A stretch of 64,000 bases of DNA from Heracleum sosnowskyi (lineage: Eukaryota; Streptophyta; Magnoliopsida; Apiales; Apiaceae), in contig JAUIZM010000024.1 in the NCBI GenBank assembly GCA_030848705.1, positions 1,178,001 to 1,242,000 on the forward strand, read 5' to 3'. Shown here in pieces: positions 34,324 to 48,594 of this stretch (position 1 is the stretch's first letter; every line of letters begins with the position of its first letter). The notes under the pieces are model-generated. The model was not told the DNA's origin. It worked only from the letters and a program-made list of their open reading frames with translations, and ran no database searches. The position numbers and the translations under genes are program-made.

Positions 34324-37300
34324 AAAAAGTCAATAATGAAGCTCTAAATGAATTTCTTGTAAAATAAGTCAAGAATAAAGCTTTACGTGATTTTCATTCA
34401 TTTATTGAGAGTAACCCTAAATCCTAACAAGTCAATGACGAGGCTCACAAGTTTTATCCTTATTCTACATGTAAGTATCTAAGCTCCAAACAAATTTTAT
34501 GTTTAAACAAGACAATAAAGAAGCTCTAAATTGATTACTTATTGAATAAGTCGGGAATAAAGCTTTACGTGATTTTCATTCATTTATTGAGAGTAACCCT
34601 AATTCTAACAAGTCAATGACGAAGCTCACAAGTTTTATCCTTATTCTACATGTAAGTATCTAAGCTCCAAACAAATTTTATGTTAAAACAAGACAATAAA
34701 GAAGCTCTAAATGGATTACTTGTTGAATAAGTCGGGAATAAAGCTCTAAGTGGTTTGGATTGAGAGGAAACCCTAAAATCTAAAAAGTTGGTAATGTGTA
34801 TATGAAATTAATTGCTTATTCAATAAGTAAATATTCAGGGGTAAATCAAGTTCATTTTTATTTAAAAAGTCAATAATGAAGCTCTAAATGAATTTCTTGT
34901 AAAATAGGTCAAGAATAAAGCTTTACGTGATTTTCATTCATTTATTGAGAGTAACCCTAAATCCTAACAAGTCAATGACGAGGCTCACAAGTTTTATCCT
35001 TATTCTACATGTAAGTATCTAAGCTCCAAGCAAATTTTATGTTTAAACAAGACAATAAAGAAGCTCTAAATTGATTACTTGTTGAATAAGTCGGGAATAA
35101 AGCTTCACCTGATTTTCATTCATTTATTGAGAGTAACCCTAAATCCTAACAAGTCAATAACGAGGCTCACAAGTTTTATCCTTATTCTACATGTAAGTAT
35201 CTAAGCTCCAAACAAATTTTATGTTTAAACAAGACAATAAAGAAGCTCTAAATTGATTACTTGTTGAATAAGTCGGGAATAAAGCTTTACGTGATTTTCA
35301 TTCATTTATTGAGAGTAACCCTAAATCCTAACAAGTCAATAACGAAGATCACAAGTTTTATCCTTATTCTACATGTAAGTATCTAAGCTCCAAACAAATT
35401 TTATGTTAAAACAAGACAATAAAGAAGCTCTAAATGGATTACTTGTTGAATAAGTCGGGAATAAAGCTCTAAGTGGTTTGGATTGAGAGGAAACCCTAAA
35501 ATCTAAAAAGTTGGTAATGTGTATATGAAATTAATTGCTTATTCAATAAGTAAATATTCAAGGGTAAATCAAGTTCATTTTTATTTAAAAAGTCAATAAT
35601 GAAGCTCTAAATGAATTTCTTGTAAAATAAGTCAAGAATAAAGCTTTACGTGATTTTCATTCATTTATTGAGAGTAACCCTAAATCCTAACAAGTCAATG
35701 ACGAGGCTCACAAGTTTTATCCTTATTCTACATGTAAGTATCTAAGCTCCAAGCAAATTTTATGTTTAAACAAGACAATAAAGAAGCTCTAAATTGATTA
35801 CTTGTTGAATAAGTCGGGAATAAAGCTTCACCTGATTTTCATTCATTTATTGAGAGAAACCCTAAATCCTAACAAGTCAATAACGAAGCTCACAAGTTTT
35901 ATCCTTATTCTACATGTAAGTATCTAAGCTCCAAACAAATTTTATGTTTAAACAAGACAATAAAGAAGCTCTAAATTGATTACTTGTTGAATAAGTCGGG
36001 AAAAAAGCTTTACGTGATTTTCATTCATTTATTGAGAGTACCCCTAAATCCTAACAAGTCAATGACGAAGATCACAAGTTTTATCCTTATTCTACATGTA
36101 AGTATCTAAGCTCCAAACAAATTTTATGTTTAAACAAGACAATAAAGAAGCTCTAAATGGATTACTTGTTGAATAAGTCGGGAATAAAGCTCTAAGTGGT
36201 TTGGATTGAGAGGAAACCCTAAAATCTAAAAAGTTGGTAATGTGTATATGAAATTAATTGCTTATTCAATAAGTAAATATCTAAGGGCAAATCAAGTTCA
36301 TTTTTATTTAAAAAGTCAATAATGAAGCTCTAAATGAATTTCCTGTAAAATAAGTCAAGAATAAAGCTTTACGTGATTTTCATTCATTTATTGAGAGTAA
36401 CCCTAAATCCTAACAAGTCAATGACGAGGCTCACAAGTTTTATCCTTATTCTACATGTAAGTATCTAAGCTCCAAGCAAATTTTATGTTTAAACAAGACA
36501 ATAAAGAAGCTCTAAATTGATTACTTGTTGAATAAGTCGGGAATAAAGCTTCACCTGAATTTCATTCATTTATTGAGAGTAACCCTAAATCCTCACAAGT
36601 CAATAACGAGGCTCACAAGTTTTATCCTTATTCTACATGTAAGTATCTAAGCTCCAAACAAATTTTATGTTAAAACAAGACAATAAAGAAGCTCTAAATG
36701 GATTACTTGTTGAATAAGTCGGGAATAAAGCTCTAAGTGGTTTGGATTGAGAGGAAACCCTAAAATCTAAAAAGTTGGTAATGTGTATATGAAATTAATT
36801 GCTTATTCAATAAGTAAATATTCAAGGGTAAATCAAGTTCATTTTTATTTAAAAAGTCAATAATGAAGCTCTAAATGAATTTCTTGTAAAATAAGTCAAG
36901 AATAAAGCTTTACGTGATTTTCATTCATTTATTGAGAGTAACCCTAAATCCTAACAAGTCAATGACGAGGCTCACAAGTTTTATCCTTATTCTACATGTA
37001 AGTATCTAAGCTCCAAGCAAATTTTATGTTTAAACAAGACAATAAAGAAGCTCTAAATTGATTACTTGTTGAATAAGTCGGGAATAAAGCTTCACCTGAT
37101 TTTCATTCATTTATTGAGAGAAACCCTAAATCCTAACAAGTCAATAACGAAGCTCACAAGTTTTATCCTTATTCTACATGTAAGTATCTAAGCTCCAAAC
37201 AAATTTTATGTTTAAACAAGACAATAAAGAAGCTCTAAATTGATTACTTGTTGAATAAGTCGGGAAAAAAGCTTTACGTGATTTTCATTCATTTATTGAG

Positions 37301-40300
37301 AGTACCCCTAAATCCTAACAAGTCAATGACGAAGATCACAAGTTTTATCCTTATTCTACATGTAAGTATCTAAGCTCCAAACAAATTTTATGTTTAAACA
37401 AGACAATAAAGAAGCTCTAAATGGATTACTTGTTGAATAAGTCGGGAATAAAGCTCTAAGTGGTTTGGATTGAGAGGAAACCCTAAAATCTAAAAAGTTG
37501 GTAATGTGTATATGAAATTAATTGCTTATTCAATAAGTAAATATCTAAGGGCAAATCAAGTTCATTTTTATTTAAAAAGTCAATAATGAAGCTCTAAATG
37601 AATTTCCTGTAAAATAAGTCAAGAATAAAGCTTTACGTGATTTTCATTCATTTATTGAGAGTAACCCTAAATCCTAACAAGTCAATGACGAGGCTCACAA
37701 GTTTTATCCTTATTCTACATGTAAGTATCTAAGCTCCAAACAAATTTTATGTTTAAACAAGACAATAAAGAAGCTCTAAATTGATTACTTGTTGAATAAG
37801 TCGGGAATAAAGCTTTACGTGATTTTCATTCATTTATTGAGAGTAACCCTAAATCCTAACAAGTCAATGACGAAGCTCACAAGTTTTATCCTTATTCTAC
37901 ATGTAAGTATCTAAGCTCCAAACAAATTTTATGTTAAAACAAGACAATAAAGAAGCTCTAAATGGATTACTTGTTGAATAAGTCGGGAATAAAGCTCTAA
38001 GTGGTTTGGATTGAGAGGAAACCCTAAAATCTAAAAAGTTGGTAATGTGTATATGAAATTAATTGCTTATTCAATAAGTAAATATTCAAGGGTAAATCAA
38101 GTTCATTTTTATTTAAAAAGTCAATAATGAAGCTCTAAATGAATTTCTTGTAAAATAAGTCAAGAATAAAGCTTTACGTGATTTTCATTCATTTATTGAG
38201 AGTAACCCTAAATCCTAACAAGTCAATGACGAGGCTCACAAGTTTATCCTTATTCTACATGTAAGTATCTAAGCTCCAAGCAAATTTTATGTTTAAACAA
38301 GACAATAAAGAAGCTCTAAATTGATTACTTGTTGAATAAGTCGGGAATAAAGCTTCACCTGATTTTCATTCATTTATTGAGAGTAACCCTAAATCCTAAC
38401 AAGTCAATAACGAGGCTCACAAGTTTTATCCTTATTCTACATGTAAGTATCTAAGCTCCAAACAAATTTTATGTTTAAACAAGACAATAAAGAAGCTCTA
38501 AATTGATTACTTGTTGAATAAGTCGGGAATAAAGCTTTACGTGATTTTCATTCATTTATTGAGAGTAACCCTAAATCCTAACAAGTCAATGACGAAGCTC
38601 ACAAGTTTTATCCTTATTCTACATGTAAGTATCTAAGCTCCAAACAAATTTTATGTTAAAACAAGACAATAAAGAAGCTCTAAATGGATTACTTGTTGAA
38701 TAAGTCGGGAATAAAGCTCTAAGTGGTTTGGATTGAGAGGAAACCCTAAAATCTAAAAAGTTGGTAATGTGTATATGAAATTAATTGCTTATTCAATAAG
38801 TAAATATTCAAGGGTAAATCAAGTTCATTTTTATTTAAAAAGTCAATAATGAAGCTCTAAATGAATTTCTTGTAAAATAAGTCAAGAATAAAGCTTTACG
38901 TGATTTTCATTCATTTATTGAGAGTAACCCTAAATCCTAACAAGTCAATGACGAGGCTCACAAGTTTTATCCTTATTCTACATGGAAGTATCTAAGCTCC
39001 AAGCAAATTTTATGTTTAAACAAGACAATAAAGAAGCTCTAAATTGATTACTTGTTGAATAAGTCGGGAATAAAGCTTCACCTGATTTTCATTCATTTAT
39101 TGAGAGTAACCCTAAATCCTAACAAGTCAATAACGAGGCTCACAAGTTTTATCCTTATTCTACATGTAAGTATCTAAGCTCCAAACAAATTTTATGTTTA
39201 AACAAGACAATAAAGAAGCTCTAAATTGATTACTTGTTGAATAAGTCGGGAATAAAGCTTTACGTGATTTTCATTCATTTATTGAGAGTAACCCTAAATC
39301 CTAACAAGTCAATGACGAAGATCACAAGTTTTATCCTTATTCTACATGTAAGTATCTAAGCTCCAAACAAATTTTATGTTTAAACAAGACAATAAAGAAG
39401 CTCTAAATGGATTACTTGTTGAATAAGTCGGGAATAAAGCTCTAAGTGGTTTGGATTGAGAGGAAACCCTAAAATCAAAAAAGTTGGTAATGTGTATATG
39501 AAATTAATTGCTTATTCAATAAGTAAATATTCAAGGGTAAATCAAGTTCATTTTTATTTAAAAAGTCAATAATGAAGCTCTAAATGAATTTCTTGTAAAA
39601 TAAGTCAAGAATAAAGCTTTACGTGATTTTCATTCATTTATTGAGAGTAACCCTAAATCCTAACAAGTCAATGACGAGGCTCACAAGTTTTATCCTTATT
39701 CTACATGTAAGTATCTAAGCTCCAAGAAAATTTTATGTTTAAACAAGACAATAAAGAAGCTCTAAATTGATTACTTGTTGAATAAGTCGGGAATAAAGCT
39801 TCACCTGATTTTCATTCATTTATTGAGAGTAACCCTAAATCCTAACAAGTCAATAACGAGGCTCACAAGTTTTATCCTTATTCTACATGTAAGTATCTAA
39901 GCTCCAAACAAATTTTATGTTTGAACAAGACAATAAAGAAGCTCTAAATTGATTACTTGTTGAATAAGTCGGGAATAAAGCTTTACGTGATTTTCATTCA
40001 TTTATTGAGAGTAACCCTAAATCCTAACAAGTCAATGACGAAGATCACAAGTTTTATCCTTATTCTACATGTAAGTATCTAAGCTCCAAACAAATTTTAT
40101 GTTTAAACAAGACAATAAAGAAGCTCTAAATGGATTACTTGTTGAATAAGTCGGGAATAAAGCTCTAAGTGGTTTGGATTGAGAGGAAACCCTAAAATCT
40201 AAAAAGTTGGTAATGTGTATATGAAATTAATTGCTTATTCAATAAGTAAATATCTAAGGGTAAATCAAGTTTATTTTTATTTAAAAAGTCAATAATGAAG

Positions 40301-40823
40301 CTCTAAATGAATTTCTTGTAAAATAAGTCAAGAATAAAGCTTTACGTGATTTTCATTCATTTATTGAGAGTAACCCTAAATCCTAACAAGTCAATGACGA
40401 GGCTCACAAGTTTTATCCTTATTCTACATGTAAGTATCTAAGCTCCAAACAAATTTTATGTTTAAACAAGACAATAAAGAAGCTCTAAATTGATTACTTG
40501 TTGAATAAGTCGGGAATAAAGCTTTACGTGATTTTCATTCATTTATTGAGAGTAACCCTAAATCCTAACAAGTCAATGACGAAGCTCACAAGTTTTATCC
40601 TTATTCTACATGTAAGTATCTAAGCTCCAAACAAATTTTATGTTAAAACAAGACAATAAAGAAGCTCTAAATGGATTACTTGTTGAATAAGTCGGGAATA
40701 AAGCTCTAGGTGGTTTGGATTGAGAGGAAACCCTAAAATCTAAAAAGTTGGTAATGTGTATATGAAATTAATTGCTTATTCAATAAGTAAATATTCAAGG
40801 GTAAATCAAGTTCATTTTTATTT
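34324..40823. repeat. Large higher-order unit, copy 1 (36 monomers, 6500 bp)
   Basis: Monomer order: Y R XY P Q XY P Q XY P XY P Q XY R XY P R XY P Q XY P Q XY R X. It contains an internal tandem seven-monomer repeat: 35410-36673 and 36674-37937 share gagagaaaccc, gggaaaaaagc, agtacccct, atatctaagggcaaa and aatttcctg at offset 1264. Copy 2 starts directly at 40824. Unit 38115 (Y) is 181 bp (acaagtttatcc). Confidence 0.94.
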
Positions 40824-43800
40824 AAAAAGTCAATAATGAAGCTCTAAATGAATTTCTTGTAAAATAAGTCAAGAATAAAGCTTTACGTGATTTTCATTCA
40901 TTTATTGAGAGTAACCCTAAATCCTAACAAGTCAATGACGAGGCTCACAAGTTTTATCCTTATTCTACATGTAAGTATCTAAGCTCCAAACAAATTTTAT
41001 GTTTAAACAAGACAATAAAGAAGCTCTAAATTGATTACTTATTGAATAAGTCGGGAATAAAGCTTTACGTGATTTTCATTCATTTATTGAGAGTAACCCT
41101 AATTCTAACAAGTCAATGACGAAGCTCACAAGTTTTATCCTTATTCTACATGTAAGTATCTAAGCTCCAAACAAATTTTATGTTAAAACAAGACAATAAA
41201 GAAGCTCTAAATGGATTACTTGTTGAATAAGTCGGGAATAAAGCTCTAAGTGGTTTGGATTGAGAGGAAACCCTAAAATCTAAAAAGTTGGTAATGTGTA
41301 TATGAAATTAATTGCTTATTCAATAAGTAAATATTCAAGGGTAAATCAAGTTCATTTTTATTTAAAAAGTCAATAATGAAGCTCTAAATGAATTTCTTGT
41401 AAAATAGGTCAAGAATAAAGCTTTACGTGATTTTCATTCATTTATTGAGAGTAACCCTAAATCCTAACAAGTCAATGACGAGGCTCACAAGTTTTATCCT
41501 TATTCTACATGTAAGTATCTAAGCTCCAAGCAAATTTTATGTTTAAACAAGACAATAAAGAAGCTCTAAATTGATTACTTGTTGAATAAGTCGGGAATAA
41601 AGCTTCACCTGATTTTCATTCATTTATTGAGAGTAACCCTAAATCCTAACAAGTCAATAACGAGGCTCACAAGTTTTATCCTTATTCTACATGTAAGTAT
41701 CTAAGCTCCAAACAAATTTTATGTTTAAACAAGACAATAAAGAAGCTCTAAATTGATTACTTGTTGAATAAGTCGGGAATAAAGCTTTACGTGATTTTCA
41801 TTCATTTATTGAGAGTAACCCTAAATCCTAACAAGTCAATAACGAAGATCACAAGTTTTATCCTTATTCTACATGTAAGTATCTAAGCTCCAAACAAATT
41901 TTATGTTAAAACAAGACAATAAAGAAGCTCTAAATGGATTACTTGTTGAATAAGTCGGGAATAAAGCTCTAAGTGGTTTGGATTGAGAGGAAACCCTAAA
42001 ATCTAAAAAGTTGGTAATGTGTATATGAAATTAATTGCTTATTCAATAAGTAAATATTCAAGGGTAAATCAAGTTCATTTTTATTTAAAAAGTCAATAAT
42101 GAAGCTCTAAATGAATTTCTTGTAAAATAAGTCAAGAATAAAGCTTTACGTGATTTTTATTCATTTATTGAGAGTAACCCTAAATCCTAACAAGTCAATG
42201 ACGAGGCTCACAAGTTTTATCCTTATTCTACATGTAAGTATCTAAGCTCCAAGCAAATTTTATGTTTAAACAAGACAATAAAGAAGCTCTAAATTGATTA
42301 CTTGTTGAATAAGTCGGGAATAAAGCTTCACCTGATTTTCATTCATTTATTGAGAGAAACCCTAAATCCTAACAAGTCAATAACGAAGCTCACAAGTTTT
42401 ATCCTTATTCTACATGTAAGTATCTAAGCTCCAAACAAATTTTATGTTTAAACAAGACAATAAAGAAGCTCTAAATTGATTACTTGTTGAATAAGTCGGG
42501 AAAAAAGCTTTACGTGATTTTCATTCATTTATTGAGAGTACCCCTAAATCCTAACAAGTCAATGACGAAGATCACAAGTTTTATCCTTATTCTACATGTA
42601 AGTATCTAAGCTCCAAACAAATTTTATGTTTAAACAAGACAATAAAGAAGCTCTAAATGGATTACTTGTTGAATAAGTCGGGAATAAAGCTCTAAGTGGT
42701 TTGGATTGAGAGGAAACCCTAAAATCTAAAAAGTTGGTAATGTGTATATGAAATTAATTGCTTATTCAATAAGTAAATATCTAAGGGCAAATCAAGTTCA
42801 TTTTTATTTAAAAAGTCAATAATGAAGCTCTAAATGAATTTCCTGTAAAATAAGTCAAGAATAAAGCTTTACGTGATTTTCATTCATTTATTGAGAGTAA
42901 CCCTAAATCCTAACAAGTCAATGACGAGGCTCACAAGTTTTATCCTTATTCTACATGTAAGTATCTAAGCTCCAAACAAATTTTATGTTTAAACAAGACA
43001 ATAAAGAAGCTCTAAATTGATTACTTGTTGAATAAGTCGGGAATAAAGCTTTACGTGATTTTTATTCATTTATTGAGAGTAACCCTAAATCCTAACAAGT
43101 CAATGACGAAGCTCACAAGTTTTATCCTTATTCTACATGTAAGTATCTAAGCTCCAAACAAATTTTATGTTAAAACAAGACAATAAAGAAGCTCTAAATG
43201 GATTACTTGTTGAATAAGTCGGGAATAAAGCTCTAAGTGGTTTGGATTGAGAGGAAACCCTAAAATCTAAAAAGTTGGTAATGTGTATATGAAATTAATT
43301 GCTTATTCAATAAGTAAATATTCAAGGGTAAATCAAGTTCATTTTTATTTAAAAAGTCAATAATGAAGCTCTAAATGAATTTCTTGCAAAATAAGTCAAG
43401 AATAAAGCTTTACGTGATTTTCATTCATTTATTGAGAGTAACCCTAAATCCTAACAAGTCAATGACGAGGCTCACAAGTTTATCCTTATTCTACATGTAA
43501 GTATCTAAGCTCCAAGCAAATTTTATGTTTAAACAAGACAATAAAGAAGCTCTAAATTGATTACTTGTTGAATAAGTCGGGAATAAAGCTTCACCTGATT
43601 TTCATTCATTTATTGAGAGTAACCCTAAATCCTAACAAGTCAATAACGAGGCTCACAAGTTTTATCCTTATTCTACATGTAAGTATCTAAGCTCCAAACA
43701 AATTTTATGTTTAAACAAGACAATAAAGAAGCTCTAAATTGATTACTTGTTGAATAAGTCGGGAATAAAGCTTTACGTGATTTTCATTCATTTATTGAGA

Positions 43801-46059
43801 GTAACCCTAAATCCTAACAAGTCAATGACGAAGCTCACAAGTTTTATCCTTATTCTACATGTAAGTATCTAAGCTCCAAACAAATTTTATGTTAAAACAA
43901 GACAATAAAGAAGCTCTAAATGGATTACTTGTTGAATAAGTCGGGAATAAAGCTCTAAGTGGTTTGGATTGAGAGGAAACCCTAAAATCTAAAAAGTTGG
44001 TAATGTGTATATGAAATTAATTGCTTATTCAATAAGTAAATATTCAAGGGTAAATCAAGTTCATTTTTATTTAAAAAGTCAATAATGAAGCTCTAAATGA
44101 ATTTCTTGTAAAATAAGTCAAGAATAAAGCTTTACGTGATTTTCATTCATTTATTGAGAGTAACCCTAAATCCTAACAAGTCAATGACGAGGCTCACAAG
44201 TTTTATCCTTATTCTACATGGAAGTATCTAAGCTCCAAGCAAATTTTATGTTTAAACAAGACAATAAAGAAGCTCTAAATTGATTACTTGTTGAATAAGT
44301 CGGGAATAAAGCTTCACCTGATTTTCATTCATTTATTGAGAGTAACCCTAAATCCTAACAAGTCAATAACGAGGCTCACAAGTTTTATCCTTATTCTACA
44401 TGTAAGTATCTAAGCTCCAAACAAATTTTATGTTTAAACAAGACAATAAAGAAGCTCTAAATTGATTACTTGTTGAATAAGTCGGGAATAAAGCTTTACG
44501 TGATTTTCATTCATTTATTGAGAGTAACCCTAAATCCTAACAAGTCAATGACGAAGATCACAAGTTTTATCCTTATTCTACATGTAAGTATCTAAGCTCC
44601 AAACAAATTTTATGTTTAAACAAGACAATAAAGAAGCTCTAAATGGATTACTTGTTGAATAAGTCGGGAATAAAGCTCTAAGTGGTTTGGATTGAGAGGA
44701 AACCCTAAAATCAAAAAAGTTGGTAATGTGTATATGAAATTAATTGCTTATTCAATAAGTAAATATTCAAGGGTAAATCAAGTTCATTTTTATTTAAAAA
44801 GTCAATAATTAAGCTCTAAATGAATTTCTTGTAAAATAAGTCAAGAATAAAGCTTTACGTGATTTTCATTCATTTATTGAGAGTAACCCTAAATCCTAAC
44901 AAGTCAATGACGAGGCTCACAAGTTTTATCCTTATTCTACATGTAAGTATCTAAGCTCCAAGAAAATTTTATGTTTAAACAAGACAATAAAGAAGCTCTA
45001 AATTGATTACTTGTTGAATAAGTCGGGAATAAAGCTTCACCTGATTTTCATTCATTTATTGAGAGTAACCCTAAATCCTAACAAGTCAATAACGAGGCTC
45101 ACAAGTTTTATCCTTATTCTACATGTAAGTATCTAAGCTCCAAACAAATTTTATGTTTGAACAAGACAATAAAGAAGCTCTAAATTGATTACTTGTTGAA
45201 TAAGTCGGGAATAAAGCTTTACGTGATTTTCATTCATTTATTGAGAGTAACCCTAAATCCTAACAAGTCAATGACGAAGATCACAAGTTTTATCCTTATT
45301 CTACATGTAAGTATCTAAGCTCCAAACAAATTTTATGTTTAAACAAGACAATAAAGAAGCTCTAAATGGATTACTTGTTGAATAAGTCGGAAATAAAGCT
45401 CTAAGTGGTTTGGATTGAGAGGAAACCCTAAAATCTAAAAAGTTGGTAATGTGTATATGAAATTAATTGCTTATTCAATAAGTAAATATCTAAGGGTAAA
45501 TCAAGTTTATTTTTATTTAAAAAGTCAATAATGAAGCTCTAAATGAATTTCTTGTAAAATAAGTCAAGAATAAAGCTTTACGTGATTTTCATTCATTTAT
45601 TGAGAGTAACCCTAAATCCTAACAAGTCAATGACGAGGCTCACAAGTTTTATCCTTATTCTACATGTAAGTATCTAAGCTCCAAACAAATTTTATGTTTA
45701 AACAAGACAATAAAGAAGCTCTAAATTGATTACTTGTTGAATAAGTCGGGAATAAAGCTTTACGTGATTTTCATTCATTTATTGAGAGTAACCCTAAATC
45801 CTAACAAGTCAATGACGAAGCTCACAAGTTTTATCCTTATTCTACATGTAAGTATCTAAGCTCCAAACAAATTTTATGTTAAAACAAGACAATAAAGAAG
45901 CTCTAAATGGATTACTTGTTGAATAAGTCGGGAATAAAGCTCTAGGTGGTTTGGATTGAGAGGAAACCCTAAAATCTAAAAAGTTGGTAATGTGTATATG
46001 AAATTAATTGCTTATTCAATAAGTAAATATTCAAGGGTAAATCAAGTTCATTTTTATTT
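40824..46059. repeat. Large higher-order unit, copy 2 (29 monomers, 5236 bp)
   Basis: Same order as copy 1 minus one seven-monomer unit. Tags align at offset 6500 before the difference (ttacttattgaataag, accctaattctaac, aaaataggtc, gggaaaaaagc) and at offset 5236 after it (acaagtttatcc, acatggaagta, aaatcaaaaaagtt, ccaagaaaatt, tgtttgaacaag, ctctaggtgg). Changes private to copy 2 include gatttttattc (near 42153 and 43064), cttgcaaaat (43385), aataattaagc (44808) and gtcggaaataaag (45388). Confidence 0.95.
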
Positions 46060-48594
46060 AAAAAGTCAATAATGAAGCTCTAAATGAATTTCTTGTAAAA
46101 TAAGTCAAGAATAAAGCTTTACGTGATTTTCATTCATTTATTGAGAGTAACCCTAAATCCTAACAAGTCAATGACGAGGCTCACAAGTTTTATCCTTATT
46201 CTACATGTAAGTATCTAAGCTCCAAGCAAATTTTATGTTTAAACAAGACAATAAAGAAGCTCTAAATTGATTACTTGTTGAATAAGTCGGGAATAAAGCT
46301 TCACCTGATTTTCATTCATTTATTGAGAGAAACCCTAAATCCTAACAAGTCAATAACGAGGCTCACAAGTTTTATCCTTATTCTACATGTAAGTATCTAA
46401 GCTCCAAACAAATTTTATGTTTAAACAAGACAATAAAGAAGCTCTAAATTGATTACTTGTTGAATAAGTCGGGAATAAAGCTTCACCTGATTTTCATTCA
46501 TTTATTGAGAGTAACCATAAATCCTAACAAGTCAATAACGAGGCTCACAAGTTTTATCCTTATTCTACATGTAAGTATCTAAGCTCCAAACAAATTTTAT
46601 GTTTAAACAAGACAATAAAGAAGCTCTAAATTGATTACTTGTTGAATAAGTCGGGAATAAAGCTTTACGTGATTTTCATTCATTTATTGAGAGTAACCCT
46701 AAATCCTAACAAGTCAATGACGAAGATCACAAGTTTTATCCTTATTCTACATGTAAGTATCTAAGCTCCAAACAAATTTTATGTTTAAACAAGACAATAA
46801 AGAAGCTCTAAATGGATTACTTGTTGAATAAGTCGGGAATAAAGCTCTAAGTGGTTTGGATTGAGAGGAAACCCTAAAATCTAAAAAGTTGGTAATGTGT
46901 ATATGAAATTAATTGCTTATTCAATAAGTAAATATTCAAGGGTAAATCAAGTTCATTTTTATTTAAAAAGTCAATAATGAAGCTCTAAATGAATTTCTTG
47001 TAAAATAAGTGAAGAATAAAGCTTTACGTGATTTTCATTCATTTATTGAGAGTAACCCTAAATCCTAACAAGTCAATGACGAGGCTCACAAGTTTTATCC
47101 TTATTCTACATGTAAGTATCTAAGCTCCAAACAAATTTTATGTTTAAACAAGACAATAAAGAAGCTCTAAATTGATTACTTGTTGAATAAGTCGGGAATA
47201 AAGCTTTACGTGATTTTCATTCATTTATTGAGAGTAACCCTAAATCCTAACAAGTCAATGACGAGGCTCACAAGTTTTATCCTTATTCTACATGTAAGTA
47301 TCTAAGCTCCAAACAAATTTTATGTTTAAACAAGACAATAAAGAAGCTCTAAATTGATTACTTGTTGAATAAGTCGGGAATAAAGCTCTAAGTGGTTTGG
47401 ATTGAGAGGAAACCCTAAAATCTAAAAAGTTGGTAATGTGTATATGAAATTAATTGCTTATTCAATAAGTAAATATTCAAGGGTAAATCAAGTTCATTTT
47501 TATTTAAAAAGTCAATAATGAAGCTCTAAATGAATTTCTTGTAAAATAAGTCAAGAATAAAGCTTTACGTGATTTTCATTCATTTATTGAGAGTAACCCT
47601 AAATCCTAACAAGTCAATGACGAGGCTCACAAGTTTTATCCTTATTCTACATGTAAGTATCTAAGCTCCAAGCAAATTTTATGTTTAAACAAGACAATAA
47701 AGAAGCTCTAAATTGATTACTTGTTGAATAAGTCGGGAATAAAGCTTCACCTGATTTTCATTCATTTATTGAGAGTAACCCTAAATCCTAACAAGTCAAT
47801 AACGAGGCTCACAAGTTTTATCCTTATTCTACATGTAAGTATCTAAGCTCCAAACAAATTTTATGTTTAAACAAGACAATAAAGAAACTCTAAATTGATT
47901 ACTTGTTGAATAAGTCGGGAATAAAGCTTTACGTGATTTTCATTCATTTATTGAGAGTAACCCTAAATCCTAACAAAAGTCAATGACGAAGCTCACAAGT
48001 TTTATCCTTATTCTACATGTAAGTATCTAAGCTCCAAACAAATTTTATGTTAAAACAAGACAATAAAGAAGCTCTAAATGGATTACTTGTTGAATAAGTC
48101 GGGAATAAAGCTCTAAGTGGTTTGGATTGAGAGGAAACCCTAAAATCTAAAAAGTTGGTAATGTGTATATGAAATTAATTGCTTATTCAATAAGTAAATA
48201 TTCAAGGGTAAATCAAGTTCATTTTTATTTAAAAAGTCAATAATGAAGCTCTAAATGAATTTCTTGTAAAATAAGTCAAGAATAAAGCTTTACGTGATTT
48301 TCATTCATTTATTGAGAGTAACCCTAAATCCTAACAAGTCAATGACGAGGCTCACAAGTTTTATCCTTATTCTACATGTAAGTATCTAAGCTCCAAGCAA
48401 ATTTTATGTTTAAACAAGACAATAAAGAAGCTCTAAATTGATTACTTGTTGAATAAGTCGGGAATAAAGCTTCACCTGATTTTCATTCATTTATTGAGAG
48501 TAACCCTAAATCCTAACAAGTCAATAACGAGGCTCACAAGTTTTATCCTTATTCTACATGTAAGTATCTAAGCTCCAAACAAATTTTATGTTTA
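46060..48594. repeat. Y-P lead-in and P*-led block (2171 bp from 46424)
   Basis: Monomer order: Y P P* Q XY S XY P Q2 XY P. The stretch 45342-48594 matches 7590-10842 in monomer order at offset 37752, sharing atatctaaggg, ctaggtgg, gagagaaaccc and accataaatcc. It then departs: P* here against X at 10843. Q2 unit 47870 has aagaaactcta, as does 16081. Confidence 0.92.
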
